Source: Argentina anserina (lineage: Eukaryota; Streptophyta; Magnoliopsida; Rosales; Rosaceae). From it: a DNA stretch of 64,000 nucleotides. Location: NCBI RefSeq assembly GCF_933775445.1, contig NC_065874.1, positions 4,111,001 to 4,175,000 of the forward strand, given 5' to 3'. Under the pieces are notes generated by a model. It was not told the origin of the DNA, did no database searches, and saw only the letters and a program-made list of their open reading frames with translations. Shown piece after piece: positions 23,136 through 34,141 of this stretch. A program made the translations under genes and the position numbers. Positions within the stretch are counted from its first letter, which is position 1. Each line of letters opens with the position of its first letter.

Positions 23136-23458
23136 ACAAAATACTGGTGATTTATCTAATTTTTAGTAATTCGACAGTCCTTCATGTTTCAATTTCAACT
23201 AATCACTCTTTGTATTTTTAAATTTTAAATAATTTGGTCATTCAGGTTAAGTCTCCGTCCAATTACATCGTTAAGTTGTTTTTTCCTCTTATGTGATGTT
23301 TGACAAGTCAACAATTTAACGGTGCAATTGGACGAAGACTTAACAGAATGACCAAATTGTTTAAAATTTAAAAGTATAAATAGTGATCAGTTGAAATTGA
23401 AACATAAAGACTTAAACTGTCGAGTTACTAAAAATTGGAAGAGTAACTAGTATTTTGT
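23136..23458. mobile_element. Foldback MITE-like element 2
   Basis: Long imperfect inverted repeat of about 323 bp. The left arm ('acaaaatact', 'aatttttagtaattcgacag', 'catgtttcaatttcaacta') reappears as the reverse complement in the right arm ending near 23458 ('tgaaattgaaaca', 'ctgtcgagttactaaaaatt', 'agtattttgt'). The arms nearly meet at 'tgttttttcctcttatgtga' in the centre. There is no coding capacity. A target duplication is not clear. Confidence 0.75.
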
Positions 23459-23629
23459 TCATCCAAAATTTTTAATTAATGACTGTACAAGTTAGGTGTT
23501 GTTGTACACTAAAATTCATTCATATCCGTCAAAATTAATTAGGGTATCACTTATTGTATATTGTATATTATATAATCAAAGTAAACCTGATGTCTCAATT
23601 GGTATATGGAGATCCCAGTGAGGTAGTGA

Positions 23630-23977
23630 CAATGCCGAGTTTCAAAAGCTCAAGTCCTCCTACCAGGTACGTACTCATCGACCCCGGCCAAAGTCCGGAA
23701 TCGCTTCAATGCTTATCTTGTTAGACTCGCTAACAAACCCTCTGGACCAAAGAGAGAGTCTTCTAAGCAAAGAGGGAGCCATTGGAACCAAAAAGAGAGG
23801 AACATGGTGAACCTGTTTTTATTCCAGAGAACTTTCGCCACCGTGAATCCGGATCGGCCATGCTCAACAACAGTCGACACGGTTGAAGATTGGCACAGTG
23901 CCGTGACGCAGTTGGAAGAGAGAAAACTAAACCTTAACTCCGAGTTTTATGAAGCACTCTCAATGATTTGGCGGTAA
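23630..23977 (+). other. Open frame of 115 codons, unknown, no early ATG
   Basis: One frame is open from after a TGA at 23627-23629 to a TAA at 23975-23977, markedly less AT-rich than its surroundings. The only in-frame ATG is at 23804, giving 57 residues. The ATG-started part is mixed and globular-looking (Q-R-T-F-A-T-V-N-P-D-R-P, then T-V-E-D-W-H-S-A-V and a short Leu/Glu helix). The upstream part is basic. I recognise no family. It could be the last exon of a degraded gene or of a transposon. Confidence 0.3.
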
Positions 23978-24257
23978 CGTAATACATAATAGTTCGTAAA
24001 GTAAAATTGGGAGAAAATCAGCCTTCCTGAGTGCAAAAAAAAATGATCCCCTAAAAAAAGTGTGAAAATTGATAATAATCATTATTATATGTTTTATATG
24101 AAATAGTTATAAGTAACTTTGTGTTTTTTGTCACCACAAAGATTCGTTGTGTATAGTTATTCTCGAGATGAAATTGAAACTGTAAGTGCATTTTTTTTTC
24201 TAACAATAAGCAAAAAGCGGAAAGGAAAGTCAAACTTGAATCAAGGCCTCACCTTCA

Positions 24258-24340
24258 CTATATAAATACACTCACCCAGCTTTGCAACAAATTTTATTAC
24301 AACACTAAACCCCTAATTCTCTCTCTCTCTCTCTCTCTCC
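24258..24340 (+). promoter_or_regulatory. Promoter-like TATA box and CT-rich leader
   Basis: TATATAAATA near 24258-24267 is followed about 40-80 bp later by 'accccctaattctctctct' and a CT run, the usual look of a plant core promoter and leader. A splice-acceptor-like site occurs at 24608. It may belong to the broken exon at 24610. Confidence 0.4.
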
Positions 24341-24609
24341 TTTTTCACTCTAACTTTTTCCGATAATTTGTTTTGATATTTATGCGAAAACTTTTCATGG
24401 ATTTTTGGGGTACTATCTGCAATGAAAATTGTGACAAATTTGGCAATAGATGTTTGTAGTAATTTATTTATATGATGCAATTATTTAACTGCAGAAACGC
24501 AATTAACCTGAGCATATATATGTGGGCGAAAACTTACTTAAAAGAAATTAGGATTGTGAGAACACACTATTGTTTGACTCATAATTTTAACTCATGATTT
24601 CTTTTTCAG

Positions 24610-25110
24610 GTTGGGGTAAAATGGTTATGCTCTATAGGAGAACCCCGGAGAAGCCCGATGCAGTGTTCGTGTTCCGCTGAACCGACACCACAAAAAGGTT
24701 GAGCAAAGGCCTCAAATGTTTTGTGGGTAATTTGTGGCCTTTGGTGGGGTGGGTATTGCTTAAAATCCCACATTTGTATGAGTTTTGTGGGATTTTAAGC
24801 AATACCCACCCCACTAAAGGCCACAAATTGCCCACAAATCGTTGTGGCATTTGCTCAAATTTTTTGTAGTGCGATGATATTGATGGCAAGGCATTTTTCA
24901 GTACCTATGATTGTGTAATTGTGAAAAGAGGTGATAAGAGCAAGTTGGTTATCATCTACCTTATAGGAAGGCCAAAAATGGCTGAAAAGGAGAAGCAAGG
25001 AAAGAAGCAAGATGCAAGAAGCAGCTCTGGCAAAGCTTTGAAATCTTTAAAAAGTCATACTTGTGTATTCATTAGTTTTATACATATAACATAATTTGTA
25101 ACCAAAATAA
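24610..25110 (+). pseudogene. Broken exon of unknown gene, split by a CACTA MITE
   Basis: After an acceptor-like 'ctttttcag' (24601-24609) a coding-like frame reads M-V-M-L-Y-R-R-T-P-E-K-P-D-A-V-F-V-F-R and then a TGA, just before the MITE at 24686. Beyond the MITE the frame continues: D-G-K-A-F-F-S-T-Y-D-C-V-I-V-K-R-G-D-K, followed by a Lys/Ser-rich tail (K-E-K-Q-G-K-K-Q-D-A-R-S-S-S-G) to about 25100. Omitting the MITE and one target copy leaves the two halves in the same frame, with only the TGA as a break. The bias towards codons and the in-frame join support a former exon. I do not recognise the family. Confidence 0.45.
24686..24871. mobile_element. CACTA-type MITE with CGA target duplication
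   Basis: This 186-bp element is an almost perfect hairpin. Its arms start CACCACAAAAA and, read from the other end, CACTACAAAAAA, the classic plant CACTA (En/Spm) terminus. They stay similar through 'gtgggtattgcttaaaatcc'. The loop is only about 17 nt. CGA occurs directly on both sides (24683-24685 and 24872-24874), the 3-bp target duplication expected of CACTA transposases. It has no open frame. Confidence 0.88.
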
Positions 25111-26243
25111 ACATAATATATTGTTATTCCTTCATAACAAATACATATCAAAATCATGCAATTCATCCAAAATCACTTTGCATAACATATATCAAAATAC
25201 AAACTAGTCTTGAAATATTTAAAAAAAAAACAAGAACAATGTTTAAACTAACTTCAAGCTTCAAAATCGTCATCATCGTCAACTAGAATATCCCCCCATA
25301 TGTTTTGATTCTCTACATTACTTGAGATTTCTAAAAGAATAGTTTCAATTTTCTAAACTCTAAACTCCTAACCACGGTTGGACTGAAGTTTAAAGGAAAA
25401 TGGAGTAAAGCTCTGTACAAATGCACTCCCATACTTTATGTTGGAAAATTTTCTATTAATAAAACAAGAAGGAAAATGAGAGTTTAAATTTTTGAACTAC
25501 CCAACTTGCCCAAGGTTTCTTAAATTTCAAAATTTATCTGACTATGATTGAAATGATATGATTGTAATTTGAAAAGAAAGAATAAAATGAGAAAAAGAAA
25601 GAGAATGTCACGATCCTACAATTTAGTCCAAATGGATGATACCAATGTGTTGAAAAGATAAATACCCACTATCTGTTTCATTTTGTTTTTCCACAATTTC
25701 TGTTAGAAAAAAAATACAAGATTCACCCACGGAGTATGTCATGAGCTAATTTAATATAAAAATATTAAATTCTATAATTTAGTGGATGAATAATTAATTG
25801 AAAATGTATAAAGTTACATATACATGTAAACCACTGCATCATCATGACCATTCACATTTTTACAAAAACAAATTTGGTGAAAAGTCATAACTCTTACTTT
25901 ACATGTATATAATAATGCTTGTTACACCACATTTTTAAATAATAATAATAATTCAGTCATCTTTCCTCCTCTTCTTTTGTCTAGAGTTTTCTTAGTAGCC
26001 TTGAAAATCAAATGAGTTGTTTTCAAGATAGAGTTCATACACAATCTTTGTTCGTTGTTTTTGGGGTTTGGAGTGCTACTACCATAAGAAGAATGTCGTT
26101 TGTATCATATGAGACGTTTGCCATCAATTCTTTATAGTACCAATGAGGAGGCAATTTTGCCTTAAGGACATAGAACCAAGTTTTAGACTTGACCATGATG
26201 TTAAAGGTTTTTATGACTTTTATCGGTTTTATCCAAGGTCTGA
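25111..26243. other. AT-rich intergenic DNA
   Basis: No gene is supported. A short minus-strand frame at 25259-25318 ending D-D-D-D-D-F-E-A could be the acidic C-terminal tail of an eroded gene, but nothing upstream confirms it. Confidence 0.35.
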
Positions 26244-27461
26244 AAAAACGCTAATAAGAGTCATTCCTCTCACATCATCAACAAAGCAACATGGAAGACT
26301 ATTTGGAAAATGCCCACTCTCCCAAAGATTAGACATTTTCTCTGGAGGGCTATCAACTGTGCTACCCCTACTTTTCTCAACCTATCAATCAAAATGAAAT
26401 CCAACCCCAAGTGCCCTGTGTGTGGTGGTGAAGATGAATCAATTGAACATGCTCTTTTATTATGTCCGTGGGTCAAGTTAGTGTGGTTTGGTTCCCCATT
26501 GGGTATGAAGATCAATATGCAAGCCATTACTACATTTGATTGTTGGTTATTACATAACTATCAATCATATAAGAGTAAGGAGGATCGTGATTGGGCTCTT
26601 ACCATGATCAGCTTCATTTGTTGGTTTATATGGAAAGCTAGGTGCCGTTTTGTCTACAGGGCCACTCCATGTTCCCCTGAACTTGTGATTTCTCTTAGCT
26701 CATATGCTGCCTTTGAGTTTCTGAGTACCAAAATTCATATCCCTGCATCTATGATTACTTTCTCTGAATCTCCAACCCTCCCTGGTACAGTTGTGGTGTG
26801 TACTGATGCTTGTTGGGTAGATGAATTGAAAGGTGGTGTTGGGGTTGTGATATTTGATCATTTGGGTCATCATTTGGGGGGTTTAGCTGTTGTTTTGAAG
26901 GCAGAGAACGCGGAGATTGCTGAAGCCCGTGCTGTCTTGACTGGTGTGGATCTTGCCTTACAAAGAGGCTATAAATCAGTGAGATTCCGCTCTGATTCTC
27001 AGAATGTTATATCTGAGTTGCAGACAAATCGCACTTGTATTAATTGGAAAACATCAATCATCATGGAAGAAATTACCTGGAGGTGCCGGTTTTTTGATCG
27101 GATTGATTGGGAATGGATTCCCCGGGAAGCTAATCGCGCTGCACATGAGGCAGCCAAACTTGGTTTTCGGACGGTGGGTCTTCGCTGCTGGTCGGAGACT
27201 CCCCCACCGTCTCTAACAATGGTACTGAGAAACGATGGATTCCCCTGTCCTCACTGATTTTATTTGTGTCGGAGCATATGCTCCTCTTTTTGTGCGTTGC
27301 TTGTCCTGCTTCCTCTCTCATCTGTTGAGCTGAGAATTGGACAATAATGCTTACTGGTTATTTGTAATGGGCTACAGCTTATGGCTGAACCTCTGTTTGG
27401 GCGTTTGCCCCTTTTCTTGTCTTTGAATTTTCAGCTTTAACCAAAAAAAAAAAAAAAAAAA
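26244..27461 (+). mobile_element. 5'-truncated LINE: zinc-binding and RNase H domains, poly(A)
   Basis: The open frame (about 26244-27257) holds the C-terminus of a LINE ORF2 protein. It starts inside the RT zinc-binding domain (W-K-T-I-W-K-M-P-T-L-P-K-I-R-H-F-L-W-R, then C-P-V-C-G...E-H-A-L-L-L-C). It is followed by an RNase H-like domain with expected acidic positions: VVCTDACWVD, the helix 'AEIAEARAVL', 'FRSDSQNVI', and the terminal 'WIPREANRAAHEAAK'. A 3' UTR of 185 bp and a run of 19 A (27443-27461) close the element. The frame has no internal stop, although the RT and endonuclease are missing, so it is a truncated copy. Confidence 0.85.
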
Positions 27462-28928
27462 CGAAAATATCGTTTAAATCCATATGAGGATATATCTTTA
27501 ACCTACCAAGTTAGTTTCGCACGAAATTATCAACATTGTCCGAAATATCGCGATATTTTCAAATTTCTTCAAAATATCGCGATATCAGCTCTAGCCCACA
27601 TGTTGCTTATCCATGTGGCAGCGCCTCCTTTCACCAAAATACAGCTCAAAATCATTTCCCAAGTGAGGAGATTCGAACCCTGCTCTCTCCCTTATTTCCT
27701 TAAAGGCTCAACAAACAGAACTAACCTCAACTTTGTTTACTTGTTGGATCTTTATAATATATATCTACTCAAAACGAATCTGGACTTAAAATATAAAATA
27801 TCTAATTCTAATTAACTTTTCTACTTTATTTTTTTTCAACCTCTAATTATTCAACTATAAAATATTTTTTAACTACTTTCAAAAATAAAATCACTATTAA
27901 TAACATCTATTCTGAATATCCTTTTTCTTCATTAGTTCATTCTTCCACGGAAAAAAATTATACAACACTCTATCTCCCCAATTATATAGACTCTAGCGAC
28001 CGTCACTTACCTCCTATAGTAGTGGATTGGTGATGCACTTATATAAATATAGTAGTAGTAATTTGGTTATTATAGGTAAAATAATAAATTATAATTAAAA
28101 ATTCTCAACGACTATTTCACCTTATATTACTATAACTAACTATGGACTAATGTTTGTACAAGGTTTTCATATGAAATATAATAGATAATTAGTCAAATAA
28201 TCATCTTGAAACGTTTCATATATAATTTCCATGTTTTTATTCAAATTTCCATTAATTTTGTCAATAGTTTTACTCATATCGATATTTTTCAAAATTTTCC
28301 ATCGAATTTTTCATTTTTTAAACCATCGAAATTTTAGTCCTTGATTTTATCTTATTTATACTTATTTATCTTATTTATACTTATGCATCTTGTTTGTCTA
28401 AATGATGTTTTTTTATTTTCTTATAAATATAGCAATTGGACCATATAATTTACCAACACTTTATACCTTGGCAATAATCATGAGTAATAGACTTGAACTA
28501 AAAACTGAAAATCCCGTGTGTGATTAGTGTAATAGAGTTTAAGATGCTTAGTAGTAAAGATATTAGCTTGGTCCTCATGCAATGCACGTCCTATTTGTGA
28601 ATTATATCAATGCATCACACAAGTTATTTGTTCATATAATGAAAACGTCAAATTCATTTGTAATTTTTTTGTTAAAGTATAATCATTCTATGTAATTGTG
28701 TGTACAAAGAGTATTTGTGAGATGCTGGTTTTATAAAAGATTTGTCTTTTACAATTTTAACCCTCCTTAATATATTTTATTTTGGTAAATCACATTTTTA
28801 CATGAGCAGTTCAATTTTTTTGTGAAACTGTTGACAGTCTGACACTAAAATCAGACTTCGAGATATAGTAGTAGAGATGCCTATAACTCATTGTTCTCGT
28901 CAAAGCAAAAGAACCACTACACATACGT
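27462..28928. other. Repeat-derived AT-rich region with CGCG palindromes
   Basis: No gene is visible. It contains two perfect palindromes built on ATATCGCGATAT (27543-27558, extended to 16 bp, and 27574-27585) about 30 bp apart. Further on come 'cgatattttt' and 'catcgaaatttt' words (28260-28340), as in dispersed plant repeats. The LINE above probably inserted into or beside this older repeat. Confidence 0.45.
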
Positions 28929-29033
28929 ATGAGTACCGAGAAGTTGCCTGCAAAAACAAGAAACAAGCAGCGTTTCATGTCGTTATTCGTTAGGCTGGCA
29001 CCTGTTTTTTTTTTTTTCGGCTTAAAAGTAGCC

Positions 29034-29990
29034 ATGCTCAGAGTTCCCGCCAGTTTTTTAAACCTTAAAGTATCCCAATCTTCACTCTCATTTGCTGTTT
29101 CAGGTTCTAACTTCCACAACAACCTCACAAAGCTCTCCAAATGCTTCCTGGGTTTGATGTGTTACACCAAATTAACTGCCCCATCTTACAAGTCACTGCT
29201 CTCGGATCACCTTAAAAACCATAGACTAGATGAAGCTATCCTAGTTTTCAAGACAATCCCTTTGCCTGGTGTCGATATGTACACCAAAATGATAACCGGT
29301 TATGCGCGACGGCGTAGGCTTGATGATGCCCTGAGGCTGTTACGAAATGCATGAGAGCGATCTGGTGTCTTGGAATGCGATGATCAAAGGGTGTTTGGAT
29401 TGTGGGGATTTGAGTAAGGCTAAGGAGCTGTTTGATGGGATGCCGGGGAAGAGTGTTGTGTCGTGGACGACGATGATGAATGGGTACTTGCAGTTCGGAG
29501 CTTTCGAGATGGCAGAGAGCTTGTTTAAGGGAATGCCTTCGAGAGATGCGGCTGCGTGGAACTCGATGATTCATGGATGTGTTTGCCATGGAAGGGTGGA
29601 AGGTGCTAAGAAGTTGTTTGAGGTGATGCCTGGGAAGAATGCTATATCGTGGACTTCGATGGTTGCTGGGCTTGACCAGAATGGGAGGAGTGAGGAAGCT
29701 TTGGTAATTTTCGGAGAGATGGTGGCTTCTGGTGTACAACCCAGTTTGACAACATTTGGGTGTGTGGTGACAGCTTGTGCAAATTTGGGGAGTTTAGAGT
29801 CAGGCCGGTGTTCAGGTTCATGGTCAGATTGTCAAGTTAGGGGACTGCTTTGATGAGTTCCTAGCTGCTTCACTTATAACACTTCTATGAAAACTGCAAG
29901 CAAATAGAGAATTCCCACAAGGTTTTCAAGCCAGATTTGTTAGTCGGAAATTGAAATGAACTTTTCGAAACAATCAGAGGTTTGCTTAGC
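29034..29990 (+). pseudogene. PPR protein pseudogene (PLS/E type, truncated)
   Basis: Starts at the ATG at 29034 with a Ser/Leu-rich, possibly organelle-targeting N-terminus, then PPR helices (Y-K-S-L-L-S-D-H-L-K, M-Y-T-K-M-I-T-G-Y-A-R-R-R-R-L-D-D-A-L-R). A frameshift near 29345 moves the reading to another frame. That frame has further repeats: DLVSWNAMIKGCLDCGDLSK, VVSWTTMMNGYLQFGAFEMA, AAWNSMIHGCVCHGRVEGA and ISWTSMVAGLDQNGRSEEA. Two more shifts follow near 29810 (then V-H-G-Q-I-V-K-L-G) and 29880 (Y-E-N-C-K-Q-I-E-N), and then the similarity stops. About 300 of the 650-700 codons expected are present. PPR proteins edit or process organelle RNA. The nearest relative I recall is At5g46460. 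Confidence 0.82.
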
Positions 29991-30686
29991 ACGGATGTAC
30001 ACACTAAATCAAAGAAAAGAAGATGATGTACCATCACTAAGAGAGGCTTGCTGAGTTGCTCTTCAATTCACCGTTAGTTGATGGCCGAGGTCAACCAATG
30101 TCTTTGTAGCCTTGTGTTCAACCTTCTGAAGGTGCTGTATGATCAGTTGATCACTATTCCTTCTTGGTTTACGCACTGGTGTAGTAGGGCGGAATATGTG
30201 TTACTAAAACAACACTCATAACGAGAGTGGGATTTGATGGCTGTGTCTATCCGACTTTGAATGAGTCGACTTGAACTTAGAAAGGTCATGAACATCCATT
30301 GGCAACTCCAAATCAAGAGTAAGATTCAATGAAACAGATATCAAAGGAGAAAGAAAGCGCAAAATTGAAAAGCAGATTTTTTTTCATATTGTTATATAGT
30401 CACGTACACTGCAAGTTATCTCAAACACCATACAAGTATTGTCAACCACTCACACATGTCTCTAGCAAGCTTACATCGAAGAGACTTTCGACCTCTGAGC
30501 ATTGTTTACACTTTCACAATTCGTACAGTGCTTTTAACAGACTTGCTGTCAAGTTCAGCATTTCGACTCACTGATGTTTTAAGAAAAATAGTGTTAGATG
30601 AGGTTCAGTGAGCATTCCTATAGTGCAACCCAGTAATAACTAATAAGTGCTTCATTTGAGAATAGTTCCGTAACAAAGGGGGGGGA

Positions 30687-30812
30687 TAGCTACTGCTGCA
30701 GGTGGGAGAGTAGAAGAATGTGAATTTGCAGCGATTGAAATGGTCGGTATACCTATTGCTGCTGGTGGGAGAGTAGTAGAATGTGAACTTAAGAGCTTCC
30801 AAATACTTGAAC
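30687..30812 (+). repeat. 63-bp tandem duplication
   Basis: 'gctgcaggtgggagagtag' (copy 1 from 30687) recurs as 'gctgctggtgggagagtag' (copy 2 from 30750). The flanks are also similar ('agaatgtgaa'). The surrounding 30.0-31.2 kb has no supported gene. Confidence 0.75.
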
Positions 30813-31244
30813 AGTAGACCTTGTGCTTCTCAATTCATCGGAAACTGTGATGAAAATGTGGTTAATCTACGAGCGACGAGTGATACGATACAATTTTAAT
30901 TCCAGCAACATGTCCAATGACTTGTCTCCGGCCGTAAATGTTGGCCATCATGTACTAATTCACTTAGAAATCTGAATTAAGTCTAGTGATAATAAAGAGA
31001 TTGACATGAACAGGCAACAAATCGTGTCCAGGAAGTGGACAAAACATTCAACTTGCCATTTCCATACTTCAAAAGCCTAGATGACGAAACACTTTTCACC
31101 TAATTCTTGATAATCCAGTGTATGATTGCACAACATAGAAATAATCAACGATTAAATTTTTTGATATTGAGTATTAAAAATCTGTCTACAACTCATCATC
31201 AGGTCAAAACAAAAGAACCAGTACAAAAGATGGCTAAAACAAGC

Positions 31245-32708
31245 TCATTCATCCTCCTGGCTACGCAACCTTGCAAGCTTGTTAGTCACCACAACATCAA
31301 GCTGGGCAGCTCTCTCAACAATTTCCTTCCTCTTCTTTGTCGAGATATTGTGTGCAATCTCAGCACAGTACGTCCTGGATAACAAGGTTGCAAAAGGATC
31401 AGAACTGAAACATGTGAGATACAACAAAGAAAAAGGAAAGAACAAACAATGTAATGCAGCTCACCTATTGTGCATCATCAGAATTTCAAGCTCCTTGACA
31501 TTGTGGACAACAAACTTCTTGAACTTGTTGGGAAGAAAATGGCGAGTCTTCTTATCAGAACCATAACCTATGTTTGGCATGAGAGTAACTCCCTTGAACT
31601 TTCTTCGAACACGAGAGTCAATACCCTTAGGTCTCCTCCAGTTGGTCTGTCAAAGACACGCAATTATTCACAAATGCTTTCAATCTCTCAAATGATAGAA
31701 AATACAAGTGAATACATGTGAAGATGTATGGAGGGTTAAAGTAACAGAAAGCTGTAGAGAAACAAAGCTCCCTGTGTCGCAAGACCTCTATAGATTCTAT
31801 GTATGCCCTGTAAACGAAATGTCCAGCTACAAATAAAGTCTGGACATTAGATACCATAGGCAAACAAATACTGACATCCACAAACACTACCATACAACCA
31901 AAACCAACAAAATCAGAGCAAACATAACTCTGAAGGCTGGTTGAATTGAAATCACAATCAGGCACATGGGTAACTCTACATCAGTCCCTGATAAATACTT
32001 CCAAAAACAAAAACAAAAAACTAACACAACCAAAAACCCAAATCATCATCTAAGAACCAAATCAATCAAGTAACGAGCAAGAAGGTTTACATATTGCAAT
32101 CTCAGCCGAAAGATGGTGATATTTAACTGGATAATCATTTGATATCAGGCAAATGGGTTAAAGTTTGCATCATGGATTGCACATATACTTGAAAAAAAAC
32201 AATCAAAATCATCATTGTAAAAAATAAAAATAAGACGAGGGGATAAGCAGCATAGATCAGATGGTAGTGCATGTAAATATTCATCATTTAACAGCAGAAA
32301 AAAATGGGTACAAATCATCACTTCTTGATGCATACTCCCCTTGACACTTGACATTAGACAAACCAAAAACCCAAACACAACTGAATCAACAAGAGTCCTC
32401 AAATCACTAAATACATCAATATGTAAACATAAAAATCCAAACTTCCACAGTAAACATACATCAAAATGGAATCAGATAAAGTATGTCAATCACCACCTTA
32501 CATCTCTTTGAGATGCAAATAAGACTGGGGCGACAATCACTATCATCATTTTCACTCCCAAAAAATAAAAAAACAAACTCTATTAATAAATCAAAAAAGA
32601 AAACAAAAGTGAAATTACCTTGACGCAGATCTTGCGGTCGCTTTGGGGCCTCTTGAACTGCTTGACCCTCTTCTTCACGATCGCCTTCTTCAACAATGGA
32701 ACCGCCAT
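31245..32708 (-). CDS. RPL32: 60S ribosomal protein L32 (eL32)
   Basis: Three coding exons on the minus strand: 32619-32708, 31465-31646 and 31245-31374 (133 residues, the usual eL32 length; phases fit). It is a structural protein of the cytosolic large ribosomal subunit. Clear family blocks: [70 protein letters not shown] and [20 protein letters not shown], ending ARLRSQEDE. No frame break is present. The upstream sequence carries ribosomal-protein promoter elements (telo-box, site II, TATA). An intron in the 5' leader is likely, given the acceptor 'tttgcag' about 20 bp before the ATG. It is transcribed away from the RimM-type gene's promoter, on the same strand and downstream of it. Confidence 0.96.
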
Positions 32709-32842
32709 TTTTAACTCACCTCCTGCAAATCCAAACACAAGAAGAAGATTCAAAACAGAGTTAGATTAAGCAGATGAAATAATAATAATAATGGAATGAG
32801 AAAATAGATCTGAAACCCTAGAGAGAGGGAGGCGGGACCTTA

Positions 32843-32986
32843 TTAGGGTTTAGCTGGGCGGCCTAGCTCGAGTTTGAGTATGGGGACTTGGTGGGGGCAT
32901 TATATAAGCCGAGAGAGAGTGCGCTAGGGTTTCTTTTGTGTAATTTGGGTCGGGTTTTAGTTGCAAGGCCTGTTTAAAGCAGCCCA
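32843..32986 (-). promoter_or_regulatory. RPL32 promoter: telo-box, TATA box, site II element
   Basis: On the minus strand, AAACCCTAA (32843-32851) is a telo-box, with a second AAACCCTAG near 32922. CTTATATAAT (32899-32908) is the TATA box, and TGGGCT (32981-32986) is a site II motif. Telo-boxes with site II (TGGGCC/T) elements are the standard pairing for plant ribosomal-protein and cell-proliferation genes. Confidence 0.8.
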
Positions 32987-33033
32987 TAAAGCCGATAAGT
33001 TCTTCTGCCCGTGTAGCCATAGGTTACAACATC

Positions 33034-34141
33034 AAATACGGTATAGCACATGCTACGGAAAATTCTAATTTTTCTTCCGGGTCTAAATCCTGGCATCGGA
33101 ATTTTATTTTTTAATATTTATATGAACAACGGGTAGTCTGATGAATCTTAAATTGGAATTTGTCTATCACTATAAATATTTTTGTATCAGGACACCTGGT
33201 TATATCACAAAGTATACTGCCTTTTGATTTTCAACCGAGGGTATCGAGAAAAAAATTAAAAATATTAGATTATTATAATTACATATAGTGTAGTTTGTTT
33301 TAAAAACTAATGGTTTGCAATTTCAATCAATAAGCTCCATTTTACCTAGCAAAATGCCTAGATTGTAAGAACATTACGTTATAAATAATTTATGCGTACA
33401 ATTGAATAACAAATCCATTGTAACACATGCTATGGAAAAAAACTAAAAATATTAGATTATTGTCATTACATATAGTGTAGTTTGTTTTAAAAACTAGTGG
33501 TTTGCAATTTTACTCTGTAAGCTCCATTATACCTAGTAAAAATGCTTAGATGTAATGTCATTACAATTATAAATAATGTATGTGTACAACTGAATAACAA
33601 ATCCGGTGTAGCACATGCTATGGAAAATCAATTTCCAGGTTCGAATCCTGTCACCATAAATTGTTTTTTTGTGTGTGTGTGTTAATATATAAATAAACAA
33701 CCAATGGTCTGGTGTTGTAATCTTAAATTGAAATTTGTCTATCACCCTAAATATTTGTGTGCCTGCTTATGTCATAAAAGTGACTGCCTTTTGATTTTCA
33801 TTCGAGGGTATCAAGAAAAAAATTGAAAATATTAGATTATTGTCATTACATATAGTGTAGTTTGTTTTAAAAACTTGTGGTTTGCAATTTCACTATATAA
33901 GCTCCATTATACCTAGCAAAATGCCTAGATGTAATGTTATTACAGTTATAAATAATTTATGCGTAAAATTGAATAACAAATCCGGTGTAGCACATTCTAT
34001 GGAAAATCAATTTCCAGGTTCAAACCAGGGCACTAGAAATTGTTTTTTTTGTGTGAATATTTAATAAACAACCAGTGGTTTGGGGATGTTATCTTAAAAA
34101 AATTTTAAAAAAATAGATTATTGTCAATTGTCATTACATAT
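33034..34141 (+). repeat. Tandem array of tRNA-like (SINE-like) repeat units
   Basis: Four starts of the same unit, marked by 'caaat.cggt.tagcacat.cta', lie at 33034, 33410, 33598 and 33977. Spacings are 376, 188 and 379 bp; the 188-bp unit has lost an internal part, and the last unit ends near 34141. Units share 'gattattgtcattacatata' and 'aaactagtggtttgcaattt'-type stretches. Each full unit has a B-box-like tRNA promoter motif (GGTTCGAATCC at 33638-33648; GGTTCAAACC at 34017-34026; degenerate near 33079) about 33 bp after an A-box-like 'tgtagcacatg'. That suggests a tRNA-derived SINE amplified in tandem. No open frame. Confidence 0.8.

Noticed and set aside
25259..25318. Minus-strand acidic tail as a gene end
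   Set aside because: Twenty codons only, with no upstream exon.
29248..29739. 163-codon minus-strand frame in the PPR region
   Set aside because: It is a shadow of the helical-repeat pattern of the plus-strand PPR relic.
33638..33648. A functional tRNA gene
   Set aside because: Only B-box- and A-box-like words are present. The cloverleaf stems and acceptor pairing are not visible.
33034..34141. CRISPR-like direct repeats
   Set aside because: Units are 188-379 bp, contiguous and without short spacers, in a plant genome. A SINE-like tandem array fits better.
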